In this document: positions 7,618 to 13,690 of the stretch, in pieces
Layout of the letters: every line of letters starts with the position of its first letter
How positions within the stretch are numbered: the first letter of the stretch is position 1
From: Thermogutta sp.
GTDB taxonomy: Bacteria; Planctomycetota; Planctomycetia; Pirellulales; Thermoguttaceae
Length of the DNA stretch: 13,690 nt
Reading direction: 5' to 3'
NCBI RefSeq assembly: GCF_014359955.1
Contig: NZ_JACIYL010000026.1
Location: forward strand, 1 to 13,690
Position numbers and translations under genes: made by a program
Notes under the pieces: model-generated
Told to the model about the DNA's origin: nothing
The model's input: the letters and a program-made list of their open reading frames with translations, nothing else
Database searches by the model: none

Positions 7618-8025
7618 TCACGTCGTTACAACCGGTCGCAGAGTGAGGGCGTCAAACTCCACGGTTCCCCGCCAGACATTGTGGTCTGGGTCTTCGATTG
7701 TCATGCGGCGGTAGGTCACACGGGCGACCCGGGCGCCGTCTCCCAGGTCCAGCGATACCCCGTGGTACACGCGCCGCACGGCGTCCAGTACCTTTCGCAG
7801 GTGATCGAAGCTCTCCGCCCAGAGTTTCACCTGGATATGGACGCGGTCCGCCCATTCAGGCTTAGCGGTAAGCCAGGCGCGCTCCTCTATCAGACACCGC
7901 AGGCAGGCGCCGGGGAGTCGCGGGGGAGTTTGACAGCCCGTCCAAACATTCTGCGGTGGAACGAGGCCGGCCAGCGTGGCATCTTCCGACCACCGCGTGT
8001 AAAGGGCGTGTTCCACACGGAGCAT
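7618..8025 (-). CDS. DUF3168-like tail completion/terminator protein
   Basis: A 135-aa protein whose layout matches small tail-completion proteins of the DUF3168 kind. It opens with MLRVEHALYTRWSEDATLAGLV (compare the usual N-terminal helix plus loop), then a strand LRCLIEERAW, RVHIQVKLWAESFDHLRKVLDAV (strand then helix), and ends with paired strands ARVTYRRMTIEDPDHNVWRGTVEF. In siphophages and GTAs such a protein caps the tail tube and joins it to the head. ATG at 8025 follows GGAGG with a rather long gap of 10 nt. It lies 36 bp downstream of the 211-aa gene. The assignment rests on length, predicted secondary structure and position; I could not run a profile search. Confidence 0.65.
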   Translation of the reverse strand: MLRVEHALYTRWSEDATLAGLVPPQNVWTGCQTPPRLPGACLRCLIEERAWLTAKPEWADRVHIQVKLWAESFDHLRKVLDAVRRVYHGVSLDLGDGARVARVTYRRMTIEDPDHNVWRGTVEFDALTLRPVVTT

Positions 8026-8061
8026 GGGCAGGGTGCCTCCTGTGGGAGCGATTCTGTGGGT

Positions 8062-8697
8062 TCACGAAACGTCTTGGGTGATCGGGTGGACATAGAGGAC
8101 GGCAGGATGTCCCGGCAATCCCGGCTGTTCCACCCGATCCACCCAGTACAACACCCCCGCAGAGGTTTTGAGGCGAAGCCTCCGTGAGGGTAGCTCCGCG
8201 GCCACGAGGACGCGGTAGGTGGGTGTTCGACCTTCTGCGTTGGGTGTTTGGCTGTGGGAAGAATGGAACTGGATGGGAACGCCGGTGAGCCAGGGGCGCC
8301 AGTGGATCACCGGTTCGCCGTCCGGTCCCTGGGTGGTCTCAGCAACTTCGACATCCGCCGATTGGGCCGCCGCAAAGGACGCCGCCCAATCGCGCGTCCA
8401 GAGAATGAGTCGCCCCGTGGCGGTGGCCGAGACGACGAGCACGGTCCACCGTCTTTTTGCCGCGTCGTGCAGGACGTCGCCCGGCCGAGCCGGTCCGGGG
8501 AGACTTCCTTCGGGGATATGCCACACGGCGTCCGCGCCTGCCCAGCCGTTTTGACGGTCCATGCGTGTTGGTGACACCGGACGAAAGATAGCCCCGGTGA
8601 CGGTCAGACCGGGCGGGCGTCCCCTGCGCCAGTAGGTGATCGTCTGACAGCCGTCCGCAAAATCCTCGGGTAAATCCCAGGCGAGAAGGTCGTTCAC
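8062..8697 (-). CDS. virion cassette protein, unassigned (head-tail connector position)
   Basis: A 211-aa protein starting VNDLLAWDLPEDFADGCQTITY and rich in beta-type sequence (WHIPEGSLPGPARPGDVL, RRWTVLVVSATATGRLILWTRDW). The C-terminal part has TYRVLVAAELPSRRLRLK and VLYWVDRVEQPGLPGHPAVL. No named family is recognised; its position between the short helical protein and the DUF3168-like gene fits a head-completion or stopper protein, which is inference. I chose GTG at 8697 because AGGAGG lies exactly 6 nt before it. The alternative ATG at 8712 overlaps the upstream stop codon as ATGA and has a weaker GAGG 6 nt upstream, so translational coupling from 8712 is also possible (216 aa). Confidence 0.7.
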   Translation of the reverse strand: MNDLLAWDLPEDFADGCQTITYWRRGRPPGLTVTGAIFRPVSPTRMDRQNGWAGADAVWHIPEGSLPGPARPGDVLHDAAKRRWTVLVVSATATGRLILWTRDWAASFAAAQSADVEVAETTQGPDGEPVIHWRPWLTGVPIQFHSSHSQTPNAEGRTPTYRVLVAAELPSRRLRLKTSAGVLYWVDRVEQPGLPGHPAVLYVHPITQDVS

Positions 8698-8708
8698 GGT
8701 TGCCCTCC

Positions 8709-8921
8709 TCATGTTGTGCCTCGGGACCGCCTTTCGCAGGGCGTTTCCCGGGCCAGTTGCGTGTCACACCAATCCACCACGGCCGTCAGGCGCCCGAGGT
8801 ATTCCGACCACGACACCCGCTGGCCGTCCAGCTCGTAACTGGGTTTGGGTTGAGCGGTCACCTGCTGGATAATCGCAAGGGTTTGCGAGCGGATGAGTTT
8901 CAACACGTCTTCATCGGGCAT
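8709..8921 (-). CDS. small helical virion-cassette protein
   Basis: A 70-aa protein, MPDEDVLKLIRSQTLAIIQQ at the N-terminus, predicted as a helix, then SYELDGQRVSWSEYLGRLTAVVDWCDTQLA, likely a second helical pair. The Gln-Arg-Val-Ser-Trp-x-Glu-Tyr segment is reminiscent of short proteins found near head genes in phage-like clusters, but I cannot name a family. GAGGAG lies 8 nt before ATG at 8921; a GTG at 8924 directly before it is also possible. Its stop overlaps the alternative ATG of the next gene by 4 nt, suggesting co-translation. Confidence 0.68.
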   Translation of the reverse strand: MPDEDVLKLIRSQTLAIIQQVTAQPKPSYELDGQRVSWSEYLGRLTAVVDWCDTQLARETPCERRSRGTT

Positions 8922-8965
8922 CACATCAACTCCTCGGATTCATGATCGATATTGGGGTGTTCACA

Positions 8966-9364
8966 TCAGATAGCGCGAACCCGGAACCGCACGACGATTT
9001 CCTGGCCGGTTTGGGGCGTCAGGCGATACTCGATTCGGTAGGTCCGCTGGGCTTCGGGGAAGGCCGGGGCCTGAGTGATGTCGAGGATGTGGCGAAAGTT
9101 GTAGCCGGTCTCGTCCACGTCCCACAGGGCGTCTTTCTGAACTGTTGCCAGCACCACGGCGGAGGGACTGAGAGGCACGTCCCAATGCCCGGCAACGGGG
9201 TTCAGCAACGTGGGATCCTCATCATCGACGAGAGCCACCGAGTATCTGGCCGCGGTGATCTGAGAGGGCGTGATGGGGTTGCCGTCGGCACCGAGGACGC
9301 GGGCCAGCAGGGTGGCCGAGGCCTTCTGAAACACGATCCCGTAAATCTCAGCGGCGTCGGGCAT
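8966..9364 (-). CDS. beta-sandwich-like virion protein of unknown role
   Basis: A 132-aa protein without signal peptide. The sequence alternates strands and turns (ATLLARVLGADGNPITPSQI, AARYSVALVDDED, YRIEYRLTPQTGQEIVVRF), resembling an Ig-like or BppU-type beta-sandwich seen in phage fibre and baseplate parts; this is a look-alike judgement only. ATG at 9364 follows AAGGAGA with a 5-nt gap. Located 21 bp after the LamG-domain gene, and both could be accessory surface proteins of the particle. The following gene begins 44 bp downstream. Confidence 0.7.
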   Translation of the reverse strand: MPDAAEIYGIVFQKASATLLARVLGADGNPITPSQITAARYSVALVDDEDPTLLNPVAGHWDVPLSPSAVVLATVQKDALWDVDETGYNFRHILDITQAPAFPEAQRTYRIEYRLTPQTGQEIVVRFRVRAI

Positions 9365-9385
9365 GATCGTCTCCTTGGCACCAGG

Positions 9386-10213
9386 TCAAAGATTGCGAGC
9401 CACACCGGCGGCCACGTGGCCTGCCGAGCAACCTGTCACGGCCCCCGGGCAAAAGACGGTTCCCTGTCCGGCCGTTGCCGTCCACACGTTACCGGCCACC
9501 GCAGGGAAACGTGGCGTCGGACGGATTGTCGGCAGTGGAGCAGGCGGCTCCGGCTGCGGATAGTTGATGCTGGGATGATCCGTCCAGCCCGGACTATTGA
9601 AGGGGGTCAGGTCGTAGAGTCCAGCCAGGTGGTCGCGGTCGTCGTTTCCGAAGGGGCCACCGAGCGGCCAGTAGGCGATAAGATCGCCAGGCCTGACGAG
9701 GAGAGGCGAATGTCCTGCCGCCAGTTGCGCGATTTCGCTGGCGTTCAGAGCGACTTTCCACACGGCGGCCTCGGCGGCGTACCCGGCGAAATACGCCATC
9801 CAGCTTCCCTGGCGTTCCCATGCCCCGATGACAATCCGATCCACGGTCGGCACGGCCAGGGTGGTTCCTTCGACGCTGCCCGCCACCCCATCGAGATACA
9901 CCATCCGGGAGTTGGCCCCCGTGAACACCCCAGCCAGATGACACCAGCGGTTGAGGGAAAACGTCGTGCTGCTGCGGGCAATGGCGAAGGTGTTCTGATA
10001 GGCGGTGACAGCCGCCGCCTTCATCCCGTCGGGGCCTCGAAGCTGGAGGAACCATCCCGTGCTGTTATCTGCGGACCGGGCGAGGCACAGCACATCCTCA
10101 TAGAGACTGCTCCGCTGGGGATACACCCACAGCGCCAGAGTCAACGGATATGTGAAGTTCAGCGCTTCCGCACGGCGAAGGAACTGAGTGCTGCCGTTAA
10201 AGGTCCGCGCCAT
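9386..10213 (-). CDS. LamG/concanavalin A-like domain protein encoded behind the capsid gene
   Basis: A 275-aa protein. Residues 1 to about 185 form a LamG-type (Laminin_G_3, concanavalin A-like) domain: ARTFNGSTQFLRRAEALNF, LTLALWVYPQR, WCHLAGVFTGANSRMVYLDG and the closing LIAYWPLGG are diagnostic strands. A linker follows, then a proline-rich stretch (219-237, PQPEPPAPLPTI and RPTPRFP) and a short Gly/Ala-rich C-terminal tail with two Cys (255 and 262). There is no signal peptide, so it is more likely assembled onto a particle than exported. Lectin-like binding of host glycans is inference. GGGAGG lies 6 nt before ATG at 10213. It starts 66 bp downstream of the major capsid stop. Putting LamG here is unusual; tail fibres are its more familiar phage location. 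Confidence 0.82.
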   Translation of the reverse strand: MARTFNGSTQFLRRAEALNFTYPLTLALWVYPQRSSLYEDVLCLARSADNSTGWFLQLRGPDGMKAAAVTAYQNTFAIARSSTTFSLNRWCHLAGVFTGANSRMVYLDGVAGSVEGTTLAVPTVDRIVIGAWERQGSWMAYFAGYAAEAAVWKVALNASEIAQLAAGHSPLLVRPGDLIAYWPLGGPFGNDDRDHLAGLYDLTPFNSPGWTDHPSINYPQPEPPAPLPTIRPTPRFPAVAGNVWTATAGQGTVFCPGAVTGCSAGHVAAGVARNL

Positions 10214-10279
10214 GGCCGGCCTCCCGTGGATCGGATTTCATCGGCGGTTGTTCATCGCACAGAGAATCTGCCGGCTATC

Positions 10280-11452
10280 TCAGGCCGTGCAGCGGACGAC
10301 ATAGCGGGGATCGAGAACGGCGGGTGTTCCGCGCTCGCTGGCCTTGAAGCGGACGACAATATCCTGCGTGAAGTCGGCTTCACTGCCGGGGGCCGATTGC
10401 GTCACCGTGAGCGGCCAGTTTTCCATGTAGGCGAACGCCCGGGCAAAGTCGCCCACAAACCACCATGTTTCGGCGTCGGTCGGGCTGATTCCCGAGGCCA
10501 CAATCCGCTGATAGAGGAGCTGGCTATCGTACACCCGGTAGTCCGCCAGTGGATTGGGAGAAGTCGTGGCACTCGGGGAACCATCTGCCGAGAAGGTGAT
10601 CGTGGTGGCGTGGAAGATTCGTCGGGCAGTATGCCGCAGCGCCGTGGGAACAAGCACGGTATTCGGCCGAATGAGAATCGGCTCATTGGTGCCGGGATCC
10701 TTCATTTGGGCGAAGAGTTTTTCGGCTCTGTCCACGCTGATCCAGTCCTGAAGTGGGTTCTGCCCCAGGGCGTTGACCCAGGGCCCATTGTCGTTTGCGG
10801 CGTAATACGTGTTGTAATTGACGCCGTTATGCTTGTAGGTATTCACGGCACCCAGAACGACATCGAGAATGCGACTTTCCTTGCGACGGCCCAGCGTTTG
10901 CCCCACTTCTGCCGCCTGACGCAGCACGAGATGGGTGCGATCGAAGAAGATGGCCTCCCGGGTGATGGGCACGATGAGACCGTGCTTGGTCGTGGCCGGG
11001 GTTTCCACGTAGCTCTCCCCAAAGCCCACCTGGGGGTAGGGCATGCCGGGGTGAACTTCCGTCAGGGTATCCGGAACGCTTGCCATGGCGGGGAGTTTTT
11101 CGCTGTCAAACCGGGTGGGAATGGTCTGCACCAGGCGGGAAGCGACAAACGCCTCGTGCTGATATGCCTGGAGAATCTTCGAATACACCACCTGGCCGGT
11201 CACGTTGAGAAAAGCCGTCACGTCCACGGCGTCTCCGGCTTCCAGCAGGGCCACCGGGCCGCTTTGCCGCGGATCAAGCGATTTCACCCACTGATGGCCG
11301 TCTGGAATGAGGGCCTCGGCGAGGTCGCGGAGACTGAAGTCTTCCGGTTGGAGGTGCCCCTGTTGGAGAGCCTCGGCCAGGTGAGTCACGGTCTTCTGTG
11401 GGCCATCCAGGTCATAACGGCGACGCAATTCACGATAGGAAATCGTAGGCAT
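10280..11452 (-). CDS. phage major capsid protein (HK97-fold type, planctomycete-associated family)
   Basis: A 390-aa protein. The N-terminal 1-60 (YRELRRRYDLDG, FSLRDLAEALIPDG) is helical and may be a scaffold-like or delta-type segment. From about 65 on, the capsid body is recognisable: ALLEAGDAVDVTAFLNVTGQ, VPITREAIFFDRT, a P-domain-like RPNTVLVPTALRHTARRI (262-279), WWFVGDFARAFAYMENWPL (330-348) and a closing FTQDIVVRFKASERGTPAV with DPRYVVR. The F-x-R-A-x-x-Y-M-x-x-W-P and x-D-I-x-x-R-x-K-A patterns recur in Mu gpT-like and related major head proteins. ATG at 11452 follows AGGAGA with a 5-nt gap, while the frame is open to 11584 without a ribosome site. The protease and decoration genes upstream fit a capsid gene. 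The identification is by pattern and context, not by search. Confidence 0.85.
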   Translation of the reverse strand: MPTISYRELRRRYDLDGPQKTVTHLAEALQQGHLQPEDFSLRDLAEALIPDGHQWVKSLDPRQSGPVALLEAGDAVDVTAFLNVTGQVVYSKILQAYQHEAFVASRLVQTIPTRFDSEKLPAMASVPDTLTEVHPGMPYPQVGFGESYVETPATTKHGLIVPITREAIFFDRTHLVLRQAAEVGQTLGRRKESRILDVVLGAVNTYKHNGVNYNTYYAANDNGPWVNALGQNPLQDWISVDRAEKLFAQMKDPGTNEPILIRPNTVLVPTALRHTARRIFHATTITFSADGSPSATTSPNPLADYRVYDSQLLYQRIVASGISPTDAETWWFVGDFARAFAYMENWPLTVTQSAPGSEADFTQDIVVRFKASERGTPAVLDPRYVVRCTA

Positions 11453-11526
11453 CGTGTTCTCCTGCAAGGAATCGGGTTTTCTCTCTCGACAGAACAAAGG
11501 AACCAAGCTCAGGCCGTGCCGTTCGC

Positions 11527-11994
11527 TCAGGTGGTCGTGCCTTTGACACCGCCCGCTATGATCGTAGAGCAGACCGCCACCCAAACGGTGCCGCTGGCAG
11601 CGCGGACCACGCGGCCCACGGCATTGTCGGCGACGGTGACCTTGACAAGCCGCTGGTTTTCGAGGGCGGTTCCGGCGTCGTTTTCGTCCACACCCACCCA
11701 GTCGCCGAGTTGGAGCGTGGTTTCTGGGGTGGGGAATTCGAAGACGCCGGCCGTCGCCACGCGAATCGGGCTGGCACTTCCCGCAGGGCTCCGCTGCATC
11801 GCCACCCCCAAGAATTTGGAGGCGAACAGTTGCTGGTTGGCGGCTTCGTTGCCCTGGTCCGGTTGAAGCGACGCCGGCTTGGCGTCATCGCTATCCCAGT
11901 ACACGAGATCGCCGATTTCGATGACGGTGGTGCTGTCCACCGGTGCGACGACCGGTTGGGTGTCGCCGTAGCGCCATCGCATGACATCAGACAT
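11527..11994 (-). CDS. capsid decoration-like (DUF2190-type) protein
   Basis: A 155-aa beta-rich protein. Segments typical of small capsid cement/DUF2190-like proteins are visible: DSTTVIEIGDLVYWDSDDAK, LFASKFLGVAMQRS, IRVATAGVFEFPT, TLQLGDWVGVDE and VGRVVRAASGTVWVAV. These are short strands alternating with Gly/Asp turns, which fit proteins that sit on the capsid surface or at three-fold positions. ATG at 11994 follows a very good GAGGAGG with a 6-nt gap; the open frame extending to 12150 runs through the palindrome region and lacks a ribosome site. Position between the protease-scaffold and capsid genes is the usual one for a decoration protein. The gap of 74 bp to the capsid start shows no other feature. 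Confidence 0.75.
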   Translation of the reverse strand: MSDVMRWRYGDTQPVVAPVDSTTVIEIGDLVYWDSDDAKPASLQPDQGNEAANQQLFASKFLGVAMQRSPAGSASPIRVATAGVFEFPTPETTLQLGDWVGVDENDAGTALENQRLVKVTVADNAVGRVVRAASGTVWVAVCSTIIAGGVKGTTT

Positions 11995-12104
11995 GGAAAA
12001 CCTCCTCACAGTGAGAAACGGAACATGGAGGCGGCGTGGACGCTGTGCCGCCCCGTTGACCACCATCACACGACACAGGTTCTTGAGCCTTCCAGGGCCT
12101 GAAT

Positions 12105-12131
12105 GGGGAACGACAATCGGCTTCCTTCGGG
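12105..12131 (-). repeat. possible degenerate REP-like palindrome
   Basis: GGGGAACGACAATCGG followed by CTTCCTTCGGG resembles the other elements in this stretch (CGACAA loop, GGAA/TTCC arms) but with mismatches. I list it as a decayed copy only. Confidence 0.2.
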
Positions 12132-12137
12132 AAATCC

Positions 12138-12163
12138 TTCGGAGGGGCACGCTTGTCGTGCCC
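12138..12163 (+). repeat. REP-like palindrome A
   Basis: TTCGGAG head, then GGGCACG (12145-12151), loop CTTGT, CGTGCCC (12157-12163): a 7-bp perfect stem with a GGAG tetranucleotide 5' of it. Same architecture as B and C, in the opposite orientation. GGAG/GTAG head plus palindrome is the known structure of REP elements mobilised by RAYT transposases. Confidence 0.6.
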
Positions 12164-12196
12164 GGGGGAGAAATGGATCATCAATCGGTGTTCATC

Positions 12197-12222
12197 GGAC
12201 CCGACAAGCGGGTCCCTCCGAA
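12197..12222 (-). repeat. REP-like palindrome B
   Basis: On the minus strand TTCGGAG, GGACCCG, loop CTTGT, CGGGTCC: 7-bp perfect stem with the same head and loop as A. The arms differ from A but remain complementary, so stem changes are compensated. A and B point at each other, 33 bp apart. Confidence 0.6.
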
Positions 12223-12242
12223 TACGGACCGCGTTGAAATTG

Positions 12243-12290
12243 ATCCCGGGATAGGGTAATGGCCATTCATGAATTGCCCCTACCGGGGAT
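12243..12290. repeat. imperfect palindrome D with GTAG end
   Basis: Outer ATCCC and GGGGAT arms plus TAGGG/CCCCTA arms enclose two overlapping perfect 10-bp palindromes, AATGGCCATT (12258-12267) and ATTCATGAAT (12265-12274). On the minus strand the right arm begins GTAGGGG, a GTAG head. It may be a second kind of REP-like element placed between B and C. Confidence 0.5.
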
Positions 12291-12302
12291 TCAGTGCCAT
12301 GC

Positions 12303-12328
12303 GGGCCCGACAGGCGGGCCCTTCCGAA
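12303..12328 (-). repeat. REP-like palindrome C
   Basis: On the minus strand TTCGGAA, GGGCCCG, loop CCTGT, CGGGCCC: the same 26-bp layout as A and B, with head GGAA and one loop change. Together these elements fill much of the 394-bp gene-free stretch 11995-12388; I see no gene and no convincing promoter in the rest of it. Confidence 0.6.
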
Positions 12329-12388
12329 AGAGGTTCCTCCGGGCTGACGGGTTTTTCGTCCTGGACCGACGTTCCGTCATCGCCTGTG

Positions 12389-13258
12389 TTAAAAAGCCCT
12401 GTTTTTGATGGCCCGGGCAAATGCCTCGGCGGTGAGTTCGACGCTCTCGCGCAGCCCATCACGGGATTCCGGATGAGCGATTTGTTTTGGGATTGTTCGG
12501 CGGGCTGACTCCACGAGGTGGTTGAGCTCGTCCACCAGCCGCGATTGACGCTGCTCGTTGGCTTCCTGCAGGAGTGTCTGCCACAGGGCGTATCCGAGAG
12601 GGATTTTTCCTGGTGCCGCGTCCCCGGGTGGTTTCAGGAATGAATCCGCCAGGCGACGGCGGAGAGCAAGTTCCCCACGAAGGCGACGGACTTCTTCTTC
12701 CAGTCCTACCGGCGCTGCCTGATTGACCGGCGAGCGGGTTTGGACCGGGGAATCGTCGGCGGAAGCGTTTTGCGACTCGAAGAGTCCCTGGGTCGAGGCG
12801 GGATCCGCCACCACATCGACGCTCAGCACGCGAAGGATTTCGTCGACCACGGTGACGTCGCCCTGTCGGCTGACCCGAGCCAGTACATTGTGGGAGAGGC
12901 CGACGTTCTGCGGGGCGTGCTGGGCGTCCCAAACGAGTCGCTCCGCCACATCATGTTTGGGGTTGAAGTACAGATCCGCAAACAGGCCCTCACCCGGACG
13001 GTAATGCACGTGCCGCAACAATCCCAGACGGTCGCGGTAATCGCGGGGTGCCGCCGCTTCTCCCTGAGGATGATTGACGTTCACTTTGGCCCCCTCATAG
13101 AGCGGCACGGCCGCGCGGAGCGCCGCTTCGGTGTACCAGCGGCCGTTGCGGGACTGAAGTCCCAGGACTTTCACACCTCGGATGATCCCCGCCGTACCAT
13201 CCACCTGCACGGTGTGATCACCCCAGCCAAGATACTCGCGGAGATTGACTTCATTCAT
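12389..13258 (-). CDS. prohead protease fused to scaffold-like C-terminus
   Basis: A 289-aa protein. Residues 1 to about 160 match the T4 gp21/assemblin-type prohead serine protease: GVKVLGLQSRNGRWYTEAAL (N-terminal strand and helix), VNVNHP with probable catalytic His63, LGLLRHVHYRPGEGLFADLYF, NVGLSHNVLARV with probable Ser122, and VLSVDVVADPASTQGLFES (145-162), the closing strand. Residues from about 186 form a charged helical segment (EEEVRRLRGELALRRRLADSF, then ANEQRQSRLVDELNHLVESARR), typical of an internal scaffold that the protease later removes. Processing of the scaffold and capsid during head maturation is the expected role. ATG at 13258 follows GAGGTG with a 5-nt gap; an ATG at 13282 is possible but lacks a site. 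It lies 102 bp after the portal stop with no feature between. Confidence 0.8.
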   Translation of the reverse strand: MNEVNLREYLGWGDHTVQVDGTAGIIRGVKVLGLQSRNGRWYTEAALRAAVPLYEGAKVNVNHPQGEAAAPRDYRDRLGLLRHVHYRPGEGLFADLYFNPKHDVAERLVWDAQHAPQNVGLSHNVLARVSRQGDVTVVDEILRVLSVDVVADPASTQGLFESQNASADDSPVQTRSPVNQAAPVGLEEEVRRLRGELALRRRLADSFLKPPGDAAPGKIPLGYALWQTLLQEANEQRQSRLVDELNHLVESARRTIPKQIAHPESRDGLRESVELTAEAFARAIKNRAF

Positions 13259-13360
13259 CACAGCACCTCGGTACATGGACATCTTTTCGGAATCTGACCC
13301 GGCATCCTCGACTCTGTTTCGGTGTGATCCTCTACGGGTTGCCGTGGGATTGGTGGGCGT

Positions 13361-13690
13361 TCAAGCTTCGTCACCGGATGGCGGCTCCGCGCGCCGCGCG
13401 GGGACCGGTAATCCGTGGCGAAGGGCCAGTTGTTCTCGGGAAAGGGCGCCGCAGCGGAAGAGAATGGCATCGGCCTGGGCCTCGCGGAGACGATCACGAA
13501 CACAAAGAGAGGGGGGAATCGCTTCGATGGCGACGGCCTCGAGAATGTCCCCAGGCAAACGGCCGTGCTCCGCGGCGGTCCGCAGCGCACGTTCCAGCAC
13601 TTCCCGGTCGGCCTCAATCATCTCCTGCTGGAGCCGCTGGAACATTTTCACCGCGGGGCCTTCCGCCACCAGGGTGGAAGCGTAATTCGC
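13361..13690 (-). CDS. probable phage portal protein, C-terminal end (5' end outside window)
   Basis: The frame is open to the right edge: 109 residues reading ANYASTLVAEGPAVKMFQRL at the visible start and ending PARRAEPPSGDEA. The NYASTLVAEGPAVKMF stretch is reminiscent of the late core of portal proteins, where the chain wraps around the channel, and it is followed by helices (REVLERALRTAAEHGRL) and an Ala/Arg/Pro-rich tail. The protease and capsid genes follow directly, the usual place for a portal gene. A GTG at 13669 is in frame, but the frame is open to the edge without a stop, so I treat the gene as cut by the window. If the upstream sequence shows a start near 13669, this would instead be a small separate gene. 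Confidence 0.6.
   Translation of the reverse strand, partial: ANYASTLVAEGPAVKMFQRLQQEMIEADREVLERALRTAAEHGRLPGDILEAVAIEAIPPSLCVRDRLREAQADAILFRCGALSREQLALRHGLPVPARRAEPPSGDEA

Noticed and set aside
7253..7621. 122-codon minus-strand frame overlapping the 170-aa gene
   Set aside because: Shifted frame of the better supported gene; start lacks a site and the translation is Arg-rich without domain-like pattern.
8942..11866. Very long open frame (974 codons) on the plus strand
   Set aside because: It is antisense to several well-supported minus-strand genes (LamG, capsid and others), has no ribosome site, and its translation is rich in His, Arg and Gly as expected for a shadow frame in GC-rich DNA.
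12138..12328. CRISPR-like array from repeated 26-bp units
   Set aside because: Only three copies, in mixed orientation and irregular spacing, with variable stems; this fits REP-like palindromes and not CRISPR repeats.

Overview
The window looks like a chromosomal segment of a planctomycete (Planctomycetota; a Pirellulales-like relative is my inference). The clearest marker is a DUF1559 protein with a type II pseudopilin-like N-terminus and an [14 protein letters not shown] signature, a family greatly expanded in this phylum. A small carboxypeptidase-regulatory-like lipoprotein, a CRTAC1/FG-GAP secreted protein and a Tat-signal sugar-isomerase homologue, all common in these genomes, agree with it.

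Left part (1-6119), chromosomal genes. On the minus strand, in reading order, are a membrane-anchored HtrA/DegS-like serine protease (3174-4412), the lipoprotein (2355-2852), the DUF1559 protein (1077-2177) and an FG-GAP/VCBS-repeat protein that runs off the left edge (1-960). The lipoprotein and DUF1559 genes each have a strong sigma70-type promoter. The DUF1559 promoter carries a perfect 9-bp inverted repeat around its -35 box, a likely operator. An intrinsic terminator separates htrA from the lipoprotein promoter. Divergent from htrA, on the plus strand, is the L-fucose isomerase-like protein with a twin-arginine signal (4689-6119).

Right part (6143-13690), a virion structural cassette entirely on the minus strand. 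In transcription order: C-terminus of a probable portal protein (off the right edge), a prohead protease fused to a scaffold-like tail, a 390-bp gene-free stretch packed with REP-like palindromes, a small decoration-like protein, an HK97-fold-like major capsid protein, a LamG-domain protein, a 132-aa beta-rich protein, a 70-aa helical protein, a 211-aa protein, a DUF3168-like tail-completion protein, a 170-aa beta-rich protein and a 283-aa protein. Genes are close together, and almost all starts carry a clear GGAG-type ribosome binding site.

The cassette stops 23 bp from the convergent isomerase-like gene. No tape measure, baseplate, lysis or integrase gene appears on this side. It is therefore the downstream end of a prophage, a prophage remnant or a GTA-like domesticated particle; what lies right of 13690 would decide. 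The items I rate most interesting are this abrupt end, the LamG protein directly behind the capsid gene, the REP-like cluster inside the virion operon, and the dyad on the DUF1559 promoter.
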